From Muribaculaceae bacterium (lineage in GTDB: Bacteria > Bacteroidota > Bacteroidia > Bacteroidales > Muribaculaceae), in the NCBI GenBank assembly GCA_017409345.1, contig JAFQSX010000028.1:1-63477 (forward strand): a stretch of 63,477 bases of DNA, given 5' to 3'. Below the pieces are notes generated by a model, which worked only from the letters and a program-made list of their open reading frames with translations, was not told the origin of the DNA and made no database searches. The translations under genes and the position numbers were made by a program. Of the stretch, positions 37,118 to 45,134 are shown piece by piece (position 1 is the first letter of the stretch; every line of letters begins with the position of its first letter).

Positions 37118-37228
37118 AGAATAATATGTGGAATTTATATCTGAAATTAAAATATTAGTAAAATCAAAAATATTTTATTAAAGGAGTATTAATCTATCTT
37201 CATTTTATGTAAAACTTCATATGTGTTT

Positions 37229-38587
37229 TTAGAAGAATACGTTTTCACTATCGTCGCTTGATGCATTGAAGAACATGACATAGTATATGGGCATATATGT
37301 GATATTGTTTACTTGTCGCACTTCTCTTGCATTAGAAAGGACAACTCCGGATTTAATATTATAGTCTTTTGTTGATAATAGGTTGTTTAGTGCACTATGG
37401 ATAGTGTAGTCTTTTCCTGATTTTACTTCAATGGGGAGTGGAGTTAGATTATAATAGTCATCAACTAAAAAATCAACTTCTCCTTTTTGTCTATTGTCGT
37501 AATAAAAGAGTCTATAGCCATGCGCATTTAGTTCTTGTGCTACGGCATTTTCGTAAACTCCTCCAAGGTTTATGCTCTTTTCGTCGTTGAGAATTGGTTG
37601 TAAATTATTATGATATAATTGAGCAGTGAGTAAACCCACATCATTGAGATATAGTTTTAATAAGTTTTTTTGAGCTGATTCAACAAGAGGATAATGTGGA
37701 TTTGATATAGCATTGATATTGATTGCGATACCTGATGATACAAGATATTCAAATTCGTCCTGATAACGATTAAATCGATCTCCTTTTTGACCTTGAATAT
37801 TTTTTGCCACAATTCTTTTCTTTTTATTCTCCATTTGTGAAGGCAACATATCATAAATTCGACGAATTAACAAATTTTTTCCATTGTCGTGTTCATATTT
37901 TGACGCATCGGTTGCATAGAGTGATTTTATTGAATTTTGCACCTCTCTTACTTTCACAATATTTCTCGATTTTAGATATTCATTAACGGCATCAGGCATG
38001 CCTCCTACTAACAAGTATCGTTTAAATAAATCCATTAAACGTTTATGTGACGCTTCATCTAACGACTCCTTCTTCTGAAATTTTTCTTTTATAGAAGATA
38101 TTGCAAATTCGCCAAAATCATTAGCAATGAGAAATTCTTCAAAATCAAGTTGAGTCATTTTTTTTCTTATTATGCTTCCAATGGGGATTGAGGTGGTTGT
38201 GCGCAATGTTATTCCTAACAAACTTCCACTGGCAATATAGCGATAGCGATGCTCTTGGCGGAGAAATTTAAGCATTGTAAGAAATTGCGGATAGTGCTGA
38301 ATTTCATCTATGAAAATTAATGTATTTTTCATATTATCAAGTTTGCTACCAGCAACCATGCTCAATGCAAGATAAAATTCCTCAGGCGATCTCACTTTTT
38401 TGAAAATTTGAGCGCCTTCATCATCTTCTACAAAATTAATTTCGATGAAGTTCTTGAACATTTTACGCCCAACAGTTCTAATGATAAATGATTTGCCAAC
38501 CTGTCGAGCTCCTTCAATGACTAATATTTTGTCGCTATCTGATTGAAGATGAGTCTCTATTTCCTTCCTTATTTTTCTATATAACAT
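37229..38587 (-). CDS. AAA_14 / DUF4143 family ATPase
   Basis: This 452-residue protein joins an AAA_14 P-loop domain to a DUF4143 domain. Walker A is GARQVGKS at 26-33, and Walker B is LIFIDEIQHY around 90-99. A sensor-like IASGSLLG follows. The C-terminal DUF4143 part carries a PD-(D/E)XK-like GEVDFLVDD...LPIEVKSGK motif (about 363-386), as in restriction-type nuclease folds. These genes are common, often multicopy and mobile in gut Bacteroidales; the biological role is unknown. It has its own promoter inside a set of three direct repeats. Confidence 0.88.
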   Translation of the reverse strand: MLYRKIRKEIETHLQSDSDKILVIEGARQVGKSFIIRTVGRKMFKNFIEINFVEDDEGAQIFKKVRSPEEFYLALSMVAGSKLDNMKNTLIFIDEIQHYPQFLTMLKFLRQEHRYRYIASGSLLGITLRTTTSIPIGSIIRKKMTQLDFEEFLIANDFGEFAISSIKEKFQKKESLDEASHKRLMDLFKRYLLVGGMPDAVNEYLKSRNIVKVREVQNSIKSLYATDASKYEHDNGKNLLIRRIYDMLPSQMENKKKRIVAKNIQGQKGDRFNRYQDEFEYLVSSGIAININAISNPHYPLVESAQKNLLKLYLNDVGLLTAQLYHNNLQPILNDEKSINLGGVYENAVAQELNAHGYRLFYYDNRQKGEVDFLVDDYYNLTPLPIEVKSGKDYTIHSALNNLLSTKDYNIKSGVVLSNAREVRQVNNITYMPIYYVMFFNASSDDSENVFF

Positions 38588-38592
38588 TGTTT

Positions 38593-38673
38593 TTTACACT
38601 TTTCAATATGATTTGATGGAGCAAATTTACACTTTTCAATATAAAAATGCAAATAAATTTACACTTTTCAAAT
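38593..38673 (-). promoter_or_regulatory. Promoter and triple-repeat operator of the DUF4143 ATPase
   Basis: Three direct copies of TTTACACTTTTCAA start at 38593, 38626 and 38658, that is 33 and 32 bases apart (about three helical turns). The middle copy overlaps the minus-strand -7 box TAAATTTG (38622-38629), and the first lies between promoter and start codon. The layout suits repression by a DNA-binding protein, perhaps the ATPase itself; that is inference. Confidence 0.6.
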
Positions 38674-38829
38674 TTTTTGTGGCATTTTTGTACCAGCCCC
38701 ACACTCTCTGTGTCTGTAAAGACGCGATTCGATTATATTTACTTCCCCAAAATTAGAAAAGAAACACCAGTATTCTTGAGGTAGAGGGATTCGTCTTGAA
38801 AAAGTTTCATTTTGTAGATTTTTGAGTTA

Positions 38830-38875
38830 ATGCACGATTTTGCATGGTCGAAGTGTTAAATGTTTTTTATTTTTG
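38830..38875 (+). promoter_or_regulatory. Regulon element A, upstream of TPR-AraC gene
   Basis: The palindrome ATGCACGATTTTGCAT (38830-38845) is identical to the one at 48073-48088. TATTTTTG starts 38 bases after the palindrome start, as in the other copies. A second, better box TACCTTTG (38896-38903) may use the TTTG at 38872-38875 as its -33 element, so the start of transcription is ambiguous. No upstream half-site is seen 21 bases before it. Confidence 0.6.
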
Positions 38876-38928
38876 TAAAAACTAATATTTTTTCATACCT
38901 TTGTGTGAAACCCTAATACGCTATCATT

Positions 38929-40566
38929 ATGAAATTTAAGTCGTTTATTTGTGTGGTATTATTTCTTTTGTTGGCATCTGTTCCAATTAGTGCCGTGACC
39001 ACTGATATAACTACTATAGAGAAACAAATTTCAGAATATGATGCCTCAAGTGGCAGTGAGTATATTTCCATTGCAAATAATGTGATGCGATTGTTTTATG
39101 CGGAAAAGATTACCGATGAGGCAATTGAGTTTGAGGCAAATGCTCCTCGCGATTCGGTAAACCAACAAGTGTGGTATTGGGCGAGTGAATATTTCTATGC
39201 CCATCAGGCCTATCCTCAAGCATTGAAATATGGTTTACAGGCACTCCCATTATGTAATAATGATGAAGACAGGGCCAATTATTTGAGTTTGATATCGTTG
39301 ATATATTTCCGACAATCCAATTATGAGCAGGCGGCAAATTATGCCAAGCAATGTTATAAACTTGACGAAAAATCGGGCGACCCCGATGTGATGAGCTCGT
39401 CGCTCAACACCCTCGCCGGCATATATATCGGAGCCAATCAGCCTAAAGAGGCAGAGCAATATATTCTCAAAGCTATCGAACTTGCCAAGCAAGCCAACAA
39501 CCCGGCGCGCATGGCCGTGCTTAATGGTATGGCATCGGAGGTGTATCATGCCCTTGGCAACGGCAAGGAAGCATTAAAGTATATCAACGAAGCATGTAAT
39601 ATTGAGCAAAAATTAGGTAATGAACGCAAATTGATGGTGCGGTTGTCGCAAAAAGCAGCGGTATTGATTGGGATGCATGATTATAAGGGTGCTGAAAAAC
39701 TACTCAATCAAGTAATTCCATATCTCGAAAAGGAGGGAAATAAGCAGTCGCTTGCTATTTCTTGCAACAAAATGGGAATGGCATTGGTGGGGCAAAACCG
39801 CGACAATGAAGCGGTGGGCTACTATCGCAAGGCTGCTGAGATTTTTGCCAACATCGGTGACCGAGGAAATGAAATGCACTCTCGCAAAGGACTTTATGAG
39901 AGTCTATGGAGTAGCAACCCTGATAGTGCCAAAATCGAATTAAATCGCTTTAACGATTTGAAAGATTCTCTATATAATATGGCTTCGGCCGAGAGTCTTG
40001 CTCGTTATAATGCCGAGTTTGGCTCTGATTGGCTACAGCATGAAAATGAATTACAAAAAGCCAAAACACAGAAGATTATCGTTTTTGGGGGTATTTTGCT
40101 GATTATTTTGGTAGGTGGAGTGTGGTTATTTATAAAACGAAAGATGCGCTTGCGCGAAGCAGCATTGCAAACTATTATCAAGGGGTTGCAGCCTCAGAAT
40201 AATATCGAGATTATTCCTGAACAAGAGGAATTAAGCACATCTGATCAAGAATTGTTGGATCGATTGGTTGACGAAGTGAGAAATAATATGACACATGGGG
40301 ATATTTCAATTGAAACTTTGGCCTCAAAATTATGTATCACTCGAGGGCAATTAAATCGTCGCATAAAGTCTATTACAGGGGTCACCACTCAACAATATGT
40401 GTTGCGAATACGCCTTGAGCATGCACGATTGTTACTCGTTGACAATAAAGAAACACCGATATCGGAAGTGGCGTTGGAATGTGGGTTTGAAGATGCCACT
40501 AGTTTCTCTAGAGCATTTCGTCGCACTTTTGAAAAATCACCATCTCAATATCGCAACGAGAGGTGA
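38929..40566 (+). CDS. Membrane-anchored TPR regulator with AraC-type DNA-binding domain
   Basis: This 545-residue protein has a signal peptide (1-22), a periplasmic array of tetratricopeptide repeats (about 80-330, for example AANYAKQCYKLDEKSGDPD and YGLQALPLCNNDEDRANYL), one transmembrane segment (383-403) and a cytoplasmic AraC/XylS helix-turn-helix domain (441-545, ending GFEDATSFSRAF...SPSQYRNE). It is therefore a one-protein sensor: the TPR part senses outside the membrane and the HTH part binds DNA inside. A palindrome-type operator lies in its own promoter region, so autoregulation is likely. Its end is followed by a palindrome/terminator shared with the next unit. Confidence 0.87.
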   Translation: MKFKSFICVVLFLLLASVPISAVTTDITTIEKQISEYDASSGSEYISIANNVMRLFYAEKITDEAIEFEANAPRDSVNQQVWYWASEYFYAHQAYPQALKYGLQALPLCNNDEDRANYLSLISLIYFRQSNYEQAANYAKQCYKLDEKSGDPDVMSSSLNTLAGIYIGANQPKEAEQYILKAIELAKQANNPARMAVLNGMASEVYHALGNGKEALKYINEACNIEQKLGNERKLMVRLSQKAAVLIGMHDYKGAEKLLNQVIPYLEKEGNKQSLAISCNKMGMALVGQNRDNEAVGYYRKAAEIFANIGDRGNEMHSRKGLYESLWSSNPDSAKIELNRFNDLKDSLYNMASAESLARYNAEFGSDWLQHENELQKAKTQKIIVFGGILLIILVGGVWLFIKRKMRLREAALQTIIKGLQPQNNIEIIPEQEELSTSDQELLDRLVDEVRNNMTHGDISIETLASKLCITRGQLNRRIKSITGVTTQQYVLRIRLEHARLLLVDNKETPISEVALECGFEDATSFSRAFRRTFEKSPSQYRNER

Positions 40567-40599
40567 AAAAGTTGCATAAAATAGTGTAATTTGGTTATT

Positions 40600-40666
40600 T
40601 TGCATCATAATGCCAAGACCTTGCACGATTGTGCAAGGTCTTTTTTTGTTGTTATATATACCTTTA
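40600..40666 (+). promoter_or_regulatory. Regulon element B: two half-sites and -7 box
   Basis: The half-site TTGCATCATAA (40600-40610) is followed exactly 21 bases later by the palindrome TTGCACGATTGTGCAA (40621-40636). The box TACCTTTA (40659-40666) begins exactly 38 bases after the palindrome start. There is no TTTG at the -33 position, which fits activator-dependent initiation. It precedes the stand-alone AraC domain gene by 31 bases. Confidence 0.7.
40615..40642 (+). terminator. Terminator of the TPR-AraC gene, overlapping operator B
   Basis: A 12-bp perfect stem (40615-40626 with 40631-40642) with a GATT loop runs into seven or more T residues. Its inner stem is the regulatory palindrome of element B. 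Confidence 0.8.
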
Positions 40667-40697
40667 CAACGCTAAATATTTATGGCAAAAAAGTTTT

Positions 40698-41066
40698 ATG
40701 GATAAAGGTAGGCGTAATAACAAAGTAAATCAATTTTTTCTTGAACGATTAACCTCAATAATAAAAAAAGAGATGGCTTCCGGGAGTGTCTCTTTAGAGG
40801 CGATTGCTTCACAGATGTATATCACTCGTGGACAATTAACTCGTCGAGTTAAAGCGATTAAAGGAATGACTACCCAGCAATATGCGATGAAAGTACGTCT
40901 CACTCATGCTAGTAATTTGTTAAAAAACAATATCGATATGGCAATATCTGAAGTTGCTTTCAGGTGTGGTTTTGAAGATGCTACAAGTTTTTCTCGTGCA
41001 TTCCGTCGCAAATATGGGATATCTCCCTCCGAATATCGTAATGATGATAATTTAATTGATATCTAA
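40698..41066 (+). CDS. Stand-alone AraC-type DNA-binding protein
   Basis: This 122-residue protein consists of little more than an AraC/XylS DNA-binding domain. From residue 29 on it closely matches the C-terminus of the TPR-AraC regulator (ITRGQLTRRVKAI, MTTQQYAMKVRLTHA, GFEDATSFSRAFRRKYG, SPSEYRND). It lacks signal peptide, TPRs and membrane segment, so it could bind the same operators without membrane control. The start is the ATG at 40698; an upstream TTG lies in the terminator hairpin and is unlikely. It begins after element B and is followed 10 bases later by the YARHG-domain gene. Confidence 0.82.
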   Translation: MDKGRRNNKVNQFFLERLTSIIKKEMASGSVSLEAIASQMYITRGQLTRRVKAIKGMTTQQYAMKVRLTHASNLLKNNIDMAISEVAFRCGFEDATSFSRAFRRKYGISPSEYRNDDNLIDI

Positions 41067-41076
41067 GATCTTGAAC

Positions 41077-41814
41077 ATGGGCTTGAATGTGAAAATATTA
41101 ATGGTATTTTTCGCTATTATGTTTTTGAATAGCGCATCAAGTCAGACGATAAAGGTTGGCAATAAGTTTTTTGATGGCGAATGTCTTTACACTTGCCAAG
41201 AGATTCGTATGGGCAAAATTGTTTACTTCACCGGGGTTGATTACAACGGCGATTGGCGTGAATTGACATTAAAGCACAAATCAAAAAATGAATATACACT
41301 TCAACCCAGTTATCAAGCCGAAGACGCTCCATTTAATGTAACATTTGGCTGCACTGTGAGATATATCCGTAAGGACGGAATGTATTTCCTTGAGGTATTG
41401 AATAAAAATAAAACGTTGGAATGGGTACTTTTGTTAACCCCCGATGATGTTGATTATTGCCTGTCGGCCTATCCGTCACTCGTGGGCAATCGTGTGTGTT
41501 CGGTTACTACAAGTTTGCTCAATCGCCCCTATTTGAGCCGATTTCCAAAGTCCGAATTAAGAATAATGCGTAATATGATATATGCCCGACATGGCCACCG
41601 TTTTGAGTCGGAAGATATGCAAGCATTGTTCTCGTCGATGGAATGGTATAAGCCTAATAACGATAATAAAAAGATAAAACTAAGCATTATCGAGAAAACT
41701 AATCTTGCACTTATCATGGCTGAGGAGGCTATGCCCGATGATTTGCGCAAGAACTTGGGTCAATATATGCCCGAATATTCAATCGAAGACTTTATGTTTG
41801 GTACTAACTATTAA
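41077..41814 (+). CDS. Exported YARHG-domain protein
   Basis: This 245-residue protein has a signal peptide (about 1-23, ending SASSQ). A beta-rich N-terminal half follows (FTGVDYNGDWRELTLKHK). The C-terminal YARHG domain reads SELRIMRNMIYARHGHRF with the ALFSSMEWYKP follow-up, around 163-195. The YARHG domain is usually extracellular and is linked with peptidoglycan or envelope proteins; its activity is unknown. The ATG at 41077 is preferred over an earlier TTG that overlaps the AraC gene. It is in one operon with the stand-alone AraC gene and the lipoprotein that follows. Confidence 0.82.
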   Translation: MGLNVKILMVFFAIMFLNSASSQTIKVGNKFFDGECLYTCQEIRMGKIVYFTGVDYNGDWRELTLKHKSKNEYTLQPSYQAEDAPFNVTFGCTVRYIRKDGMYFLEVLNKNKTLEWVLLLTPDDVDYCLSAYPSLVGNRVCSVTTSLLNRPYLSRFPKSELRIMRNMIYARHGHRFESEDMQALFSSMEWYKPNNDNKKIKLSIIEKTNLALIMAEEAMPDDLRKNLGQYMPEYSIEDFMFGTNY

Positions 41815-41829
41815 TAAATTTACAAAACA

Positions 41830-42354
41830 ATGAAAAAAACAATTTTGATGGCATTTGCTGCCGTAGCAATGATTTTTACTGCATGTGGTAATAGCAATAA
41901 GGCTCAAGGTGGTGCTGAAGAGTCTGCTGCAAATGAAATCCCTGCAGGTTTTGCTAAGTATGAAAACAATGGCATGTCGTTTATCTATCCCGACAAAATG
42001 CACGTTGGCTTTGAAATGTCAGAAGGTGTGAAAAATGTAAATATCGACAACGAAGATGGTAGCTGTAAATTGGCTGTTACTTTCAACGAAGATGGTCCCA
42101 CTGAAAGCCAATTGGAAGAATCTAAAACCAACTATGAAGCAATGTTGAGAGCGCTTCAAGAAACTGTTACATCTTCAGAAGTGAAAGACAATGTAGTAAT
42201 TGTTCGCTCTAACTGCGAAGGCGTTGAAAAAATCTGCTTCTTGGTTCATCAAGGTGGTACAAAATGCCTCAATGCTCAATTTACATTCCCTACTGATAGT
42301 GCATCGGTATATAATGCATACCTCGAACCTATCATCAAATCAATGAAGAAATAA
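41830..42354 (+). CDS. Lipoprotein of unknown function
   Basis: This 174-residue protein has a clear lipobox (FTAC, about residues 16-19). A mixed alpha/beta mature domain includes GMSFIYPDKMHVGFEMSEG (residues about 47-65) and ends FPTDSASVYNAYLEPIIKSMKK. The pattern (protein exposed as a short globular domain with a Ser/Gly-rich linker) resembles small stress-type envelope lipoproteins, but no family is recognised. It is the last gene before the terminator/operator of element C. Confidence 0.7.
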   Translation: MKKTILMAFAAVAMIFTACGNSNKAQGGAEESAANEIPAGFAKYENNGMSFIYPDKMHVGFEMSEGVKNVNIDNEDGSCKLAVTFNEDGPTESQLEESKTNYEAMLRALQETVTSSEVKDNVVIVRSNCEGVEKICFLVHQGGTKCLNAQFTFPTDSASVYNAYLEPIIKSMKK

Positions 42355-42393
42355 TAATATTTTTTGCTCCAAAAACGTCTCTTATTGTGCAAT

Positions 42394-42460
42394 TTGCACG
42401 ATAATGCAAAGGCCATGCACGATTGTGCATGGCCTTTTTGATTCCTAATATCTAATTTTA
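42394..42460 (+). promoter_or_regulatory. Regulon element C: two half-sites and -7 box
   Basis: The half-site TTGCACGATAA (42394-42404) is followed 21 bases later by the palindrome ATGCACGATTGTGCAT (42415-42430). TAATTTTA (42453-42460) begins exactly 38 bases after the palindrome start and 34 bases before the LRR gene ATG. Confidence 0.7.
42408..42437 (+). terminator. Terminator of the lipoprotein gene, overlapping operator C
   Basis: A 13-bp perfect stem (42408-42420 with 42425-42437) with a GATT loop, entering a T run. The central part is the regulatory palindrome. Confidence 0.8.
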
Positions 42461-42486
42461 CCAAATAATATTAAAAACAAATATTT

Positions 42487-44247
42487 ATGAAAAAACTTTA
42501 CTCATTTTTTGCAATTTTCACGTTGACTGCTGTCAGCGCGTTTGGTGCCACCGACTATGGTTTGACCGTGGGTGGTGTTGATGTTACTTCCGATAATTGC
42601 TCAAATATTACGGGCGAACATATTGAGAAACATTCAAGTGCTACCGACGATGAATACTATATAAAGTATGATCCGGCGACAAAAACTCTTACTTTCAAGA
42701 ATATCCTGATTGAACGCACCGGTAGTTACAACCGTGCCATCTTGAATGAAGATGTAGATGGATTGAAAATTGTGTTTCTTGGGAAAAATGAACTCTCAGC
42801 CGAAGATTCTTCACCCGTGAGATTAAATAATAATACCACAATCACTGTCCCCGAAGGTGGTGAACTTGATGTGCATGGTGGAGATGAAGATGGTATTACC
42901 GTTGGAAATGGCAAGACCTTGATTTTTGATAATGTATATGATTGTTCTGTTTCTACCAGCAATTCCAATGCCATTGAAGGTGCTACCGGAAAAGAGAACC
43001 TTATTGTTAGGAATAATTCTTGTGTAATAGCTTTTGCCCAAAGCGAAAACCACAATGGAGTATATGATTTTGCCTCTCTCACGGTCTCTGACTCTTATTT
43101 TAATGTAGTTGGTTATGCTTACGCTATTGAAAAACTTGGCTCATTTACCCATGAAGGTGCTTACCCGATAGTAATGGGAGCTGTTTATAATGCCGAGAAA
43201 AAAAGATTTGGTGCATTTCAAACGCAAATAGCGGTAGGTGTTTGTAGAACTGATGAAACAGTATTTCCTGACGCCAACTTCAGGCAGGCTCTTTATGAAT
43301 TTGCAAAAAATCCAAGTTCGGGCATTGTTGAAGGACTTCCATATAACTATTATACCTATCCGGTCGGAGCCTATACAGGCTATATTAAAGAATGGAGAAA
43401 AATGGATTTGGCAGGGAAATCAATTGCAAATCTAAAAGGAATTGAACATTTTTACAATCTGCAAACATTGATTTGCAACGACAATCAACTGACTAGTGTT
43501 GATTTAACTAAAAATGTAAACCTTTCGACATTAAATTTATCTAATAATTCTCTTTCAACAATTGATTTGTCTAAAAACAAGGAGTTAAATACTTTAGCTC
43601 TCCGAAATAATAAACTTGAGTCGTTAGATATTATAAACAATAGTAGTTTAGAATATCTTTATGTAAATAATAATTTATTGACAGGGATTAACCTAGGCGC
43701 AAATTGGATGTTGAAATACTTAGATATAAATGATAATAAACTTAATACCCTTGATCTTTCATACGCTGATTATATGAAAGAAGTTAATTGTCAAAATAAT
43801 AAACTCACTGAGATTAGTGTAGGTAACATAGCGAGATTGAATTGTTCAAATAACAATTTAACAGGTCTTAAATTCGACGCATATAGTGGTGCTAATTTTA
43901 AATATTTAAATTGTTCCGACAATGCAATAAATGGCGCGAATGTACAGCAGTTTGTGGATAAATTGCCCACACCATCAGCAAGTAATAATGCTGAACTTGT
44001 GTTCAAGTCATCGTCCGATACCGAGAAAAACTCAATGTCACAAGAGCAAGCCATTACTGTTATGGGTAAGAATTGGACATTGAAACACACCAACGGAAAT
44101 ATTTATCTTGGTGAAGCCGGTGTTGAAGGTGTTGAAGTTGACCCTATCGACGACAATGCTCCTCGCTACAACCTCAATGGTCAACCGGTCGATGATAATT
44201 ATCGCGGCATAGTGATTCAAAAAGGGAAGAAAATATTAGTAAAATAA
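42487..44247 (+). CDS. Secreted leucine-rich-repeat protein 1
   Basis: This 586-residue protein has a signal peptide ending AFGA (residue 20). A beta-helix-like N-terminal domain comes first (YGLTVGGVDVTSDNCSNI, NNTTITVPEGGELDVHGG). Bacterial-type leucine-rich repeats follow at about 330-470 (LQTLICNDNQLTSVDL, LSTLNLSNNSLSTIDL, LKYLDINDNKLNTLDL). A short tail (APRYNLNGQPVDDNYRGIVI, then QKGKKILVK) is almost identical in the paralogue at 46494 and may be a sorting signal. It is the first gene after element C. Confidence 0.85.
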   Translation: MKKLYSFFAIFTLTAVSAFGATDYGLTVGGVDVTSDNCSNITGEHIEKHSSATDDEYYIKYDPATKTLTFKNILIERTGSYNRAILNEDVDGLKIVFLGKNELSAEDSSPVRLNNNTTITVPEGGELDVHGGDEDGITVGNGKTLIFDNVYDCSVSTSNSNAIEGATGKENLIVRNNSCVIAFAQSENHNGVYDFASLTVSDSYFNVVGYAYAIEKLGSFTHEGAYPIVMGAVYNAEKKRFGAFQTQIAVGVCRTDETVFPDANFRQALYEFAKNPSSGIVEGLPYNYYTYPVGAYTGYIKEWRKMDLAGKSIANLKGIEHFYNLQTLICNDNQLTSVDLTKNVNLSTLNLSNNSLSTIDLSKNKELNTLALRNNKLESLDIINNSSLEYLYVNNNLLTGINLGANWMLKYLDINDNKLNTLDLSYADYMKEVNCQNNKLTEISVGNIARLNCSNNNLTGLKFDAYSGANFKYLNCSDNAINGANVQQFVDKLPTPSASNNAELVFKSSSDTEKNSMSQEQAITVMGKNWTLKHTNGNIYLGEAGVEGVEVDPIDDNAPRYNLNGQPVDDNYRGIVIQKGKKILVK

Positions 44248-44314
44248 TAAAAATGCTCCCTTCTCTATAATTAAAGGAGATTTTGAATTGAAAGGAATAT
44301 AAAAATAAAAGAAT

Positions 44315-45112
44315 ATGAGAAAAGTATTTTTAAATACATCTTACTTGTTGCTATGCATTGTTGGCATTTGCTTCATATCAAGTTGTGAAGATCACTTGAG
44401 TGACTCTAAAAAGGATAAATGGGCTTCTCTCGTCAATGAAACCCATTACGAACCGGTGATTGAAGGAAATGCAATCTCGTATGGCTCTCATTTTTATACT
44501 GTTAATGGTGAAATAACAGATGAAGTGGTGGCAGGACGTAGAGATACTCCCACTGCATGGGTTACTTTCACAAACATACCTTCGGGATATGCTGAGTTTA
44601 AGGATGTATATAACGGATTATTGGGTAAATCAATTCAAGGCACGGCTGCGATGATTCCCATGGCCATAGAAATATATGCGCGTGATGCCGCAACCGGCGA
44701 AGAATGTTTTAAACTATTATGTAATAGTCAATCAACCGTTGATGGTATATTGCGAATATTGAAAGACCGTATTACTCCTCGTGAAGAATCGGGTGCCGAT
44801 GATTCGTATGTCCAACGATATATGGCCGCTGCCCTACTCAAAGATGCTACCCCACAAAATGCATACACCCCTTATGAACCATATACTGTTGAGATGTGTG
44901 CTTCGGCAAATAAACCGCAAAAAGTGACAGGTGGAACCGACACTTTTGTATATATCCTTTGTAAAGGTTGGGATACCGATATTTATGAATATGCGCAACG
45001 ACAAGTTGAAATATTTCAAGCAAACGGCTCTAATCTTTACAAAGTTTATAATTGCCCGTCAACATATACTCATTGTCAGGATATTATAGGTGATTGGAAA
45101 GGATTAAAATAG
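44315..45112 (+). CDS. Lipoprotein, paralogue A of a duplicated family
   Basis: This 265-residue protein has a lipobox (ISSC, around residues 21-24). Its mature part is paralogous to the protein at 51583-52380: shared blocks are IPSGYAEFKDVYNGLLGKS, AAMIPMAIEIYARDAATGE, LLKDATPQNAYTPYEPYTVEMCASAN-type and YILCKGWDTDIYEYAQRQVEI (all quoted in part). The family name is uncertain to me. It lies between two unrelated secreted proteins in the same transcript. Confidence 0.75.
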   Translation: MRKVFLNTSYLLLCIVGICFISSCEDHLSDSKKDKWASLVNETHYEPVIEGNAISYGSHFYTVNGEITDEVVAGRRDTPTAWVTFTNIPSGYAEFKDVYNGLLGKSIQGTAAMIPMAIEIYARDAATGEECFKLLCNSQSTVDGILRILKDRITPREESGADDSYVQRYMAAALLKDATPQNAYTPYEPYTVEMCASANKPQKVTGGTDTFVYILCKGWDTDIYEYAQRQVEIFQANGSNLYKVYNCPSTYTHCQDIIGDWKGLK

Positions 45113-45134
45113 TAACATATAAAATATATTAACG

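Larger units (their letters stand above)
38588..38928. other. Divergent control region ATPase / TPR-AraC regulator
   Basis: This 341-base spacer holds the triple repeat and promoter of the ATPase on the left and the palindrome and promoter boxes of the TPR-AraC gene on the right. Between 38680 and 38825 I see no gene or further motif. Confidence 0.6.

Noticed and set aside
38593-38673. CRISPR array from the three repeats
   Set aside because: Only three copies, 14-17 bases long with spacers of about 16-18 bases, and they overlap a promoter; no cas gene is present.
40629-40697. Longer N-terminus for the stand-alone AraC protein from a TTG at 40629
   Set aside because: It would lie in the terminator hairpin and upstream of the proposed -7 box; the first ATG at 40698 starts just before the conserved domain.
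42726-43082. Antisense frames of 100 or more codons inside the LRR, LeuS, ArgS and amidase genes
   Set aside because: They follow the codon pattern of the real gene on the other strand, lack recognisable motifs and have no promoter or spacing of their own.
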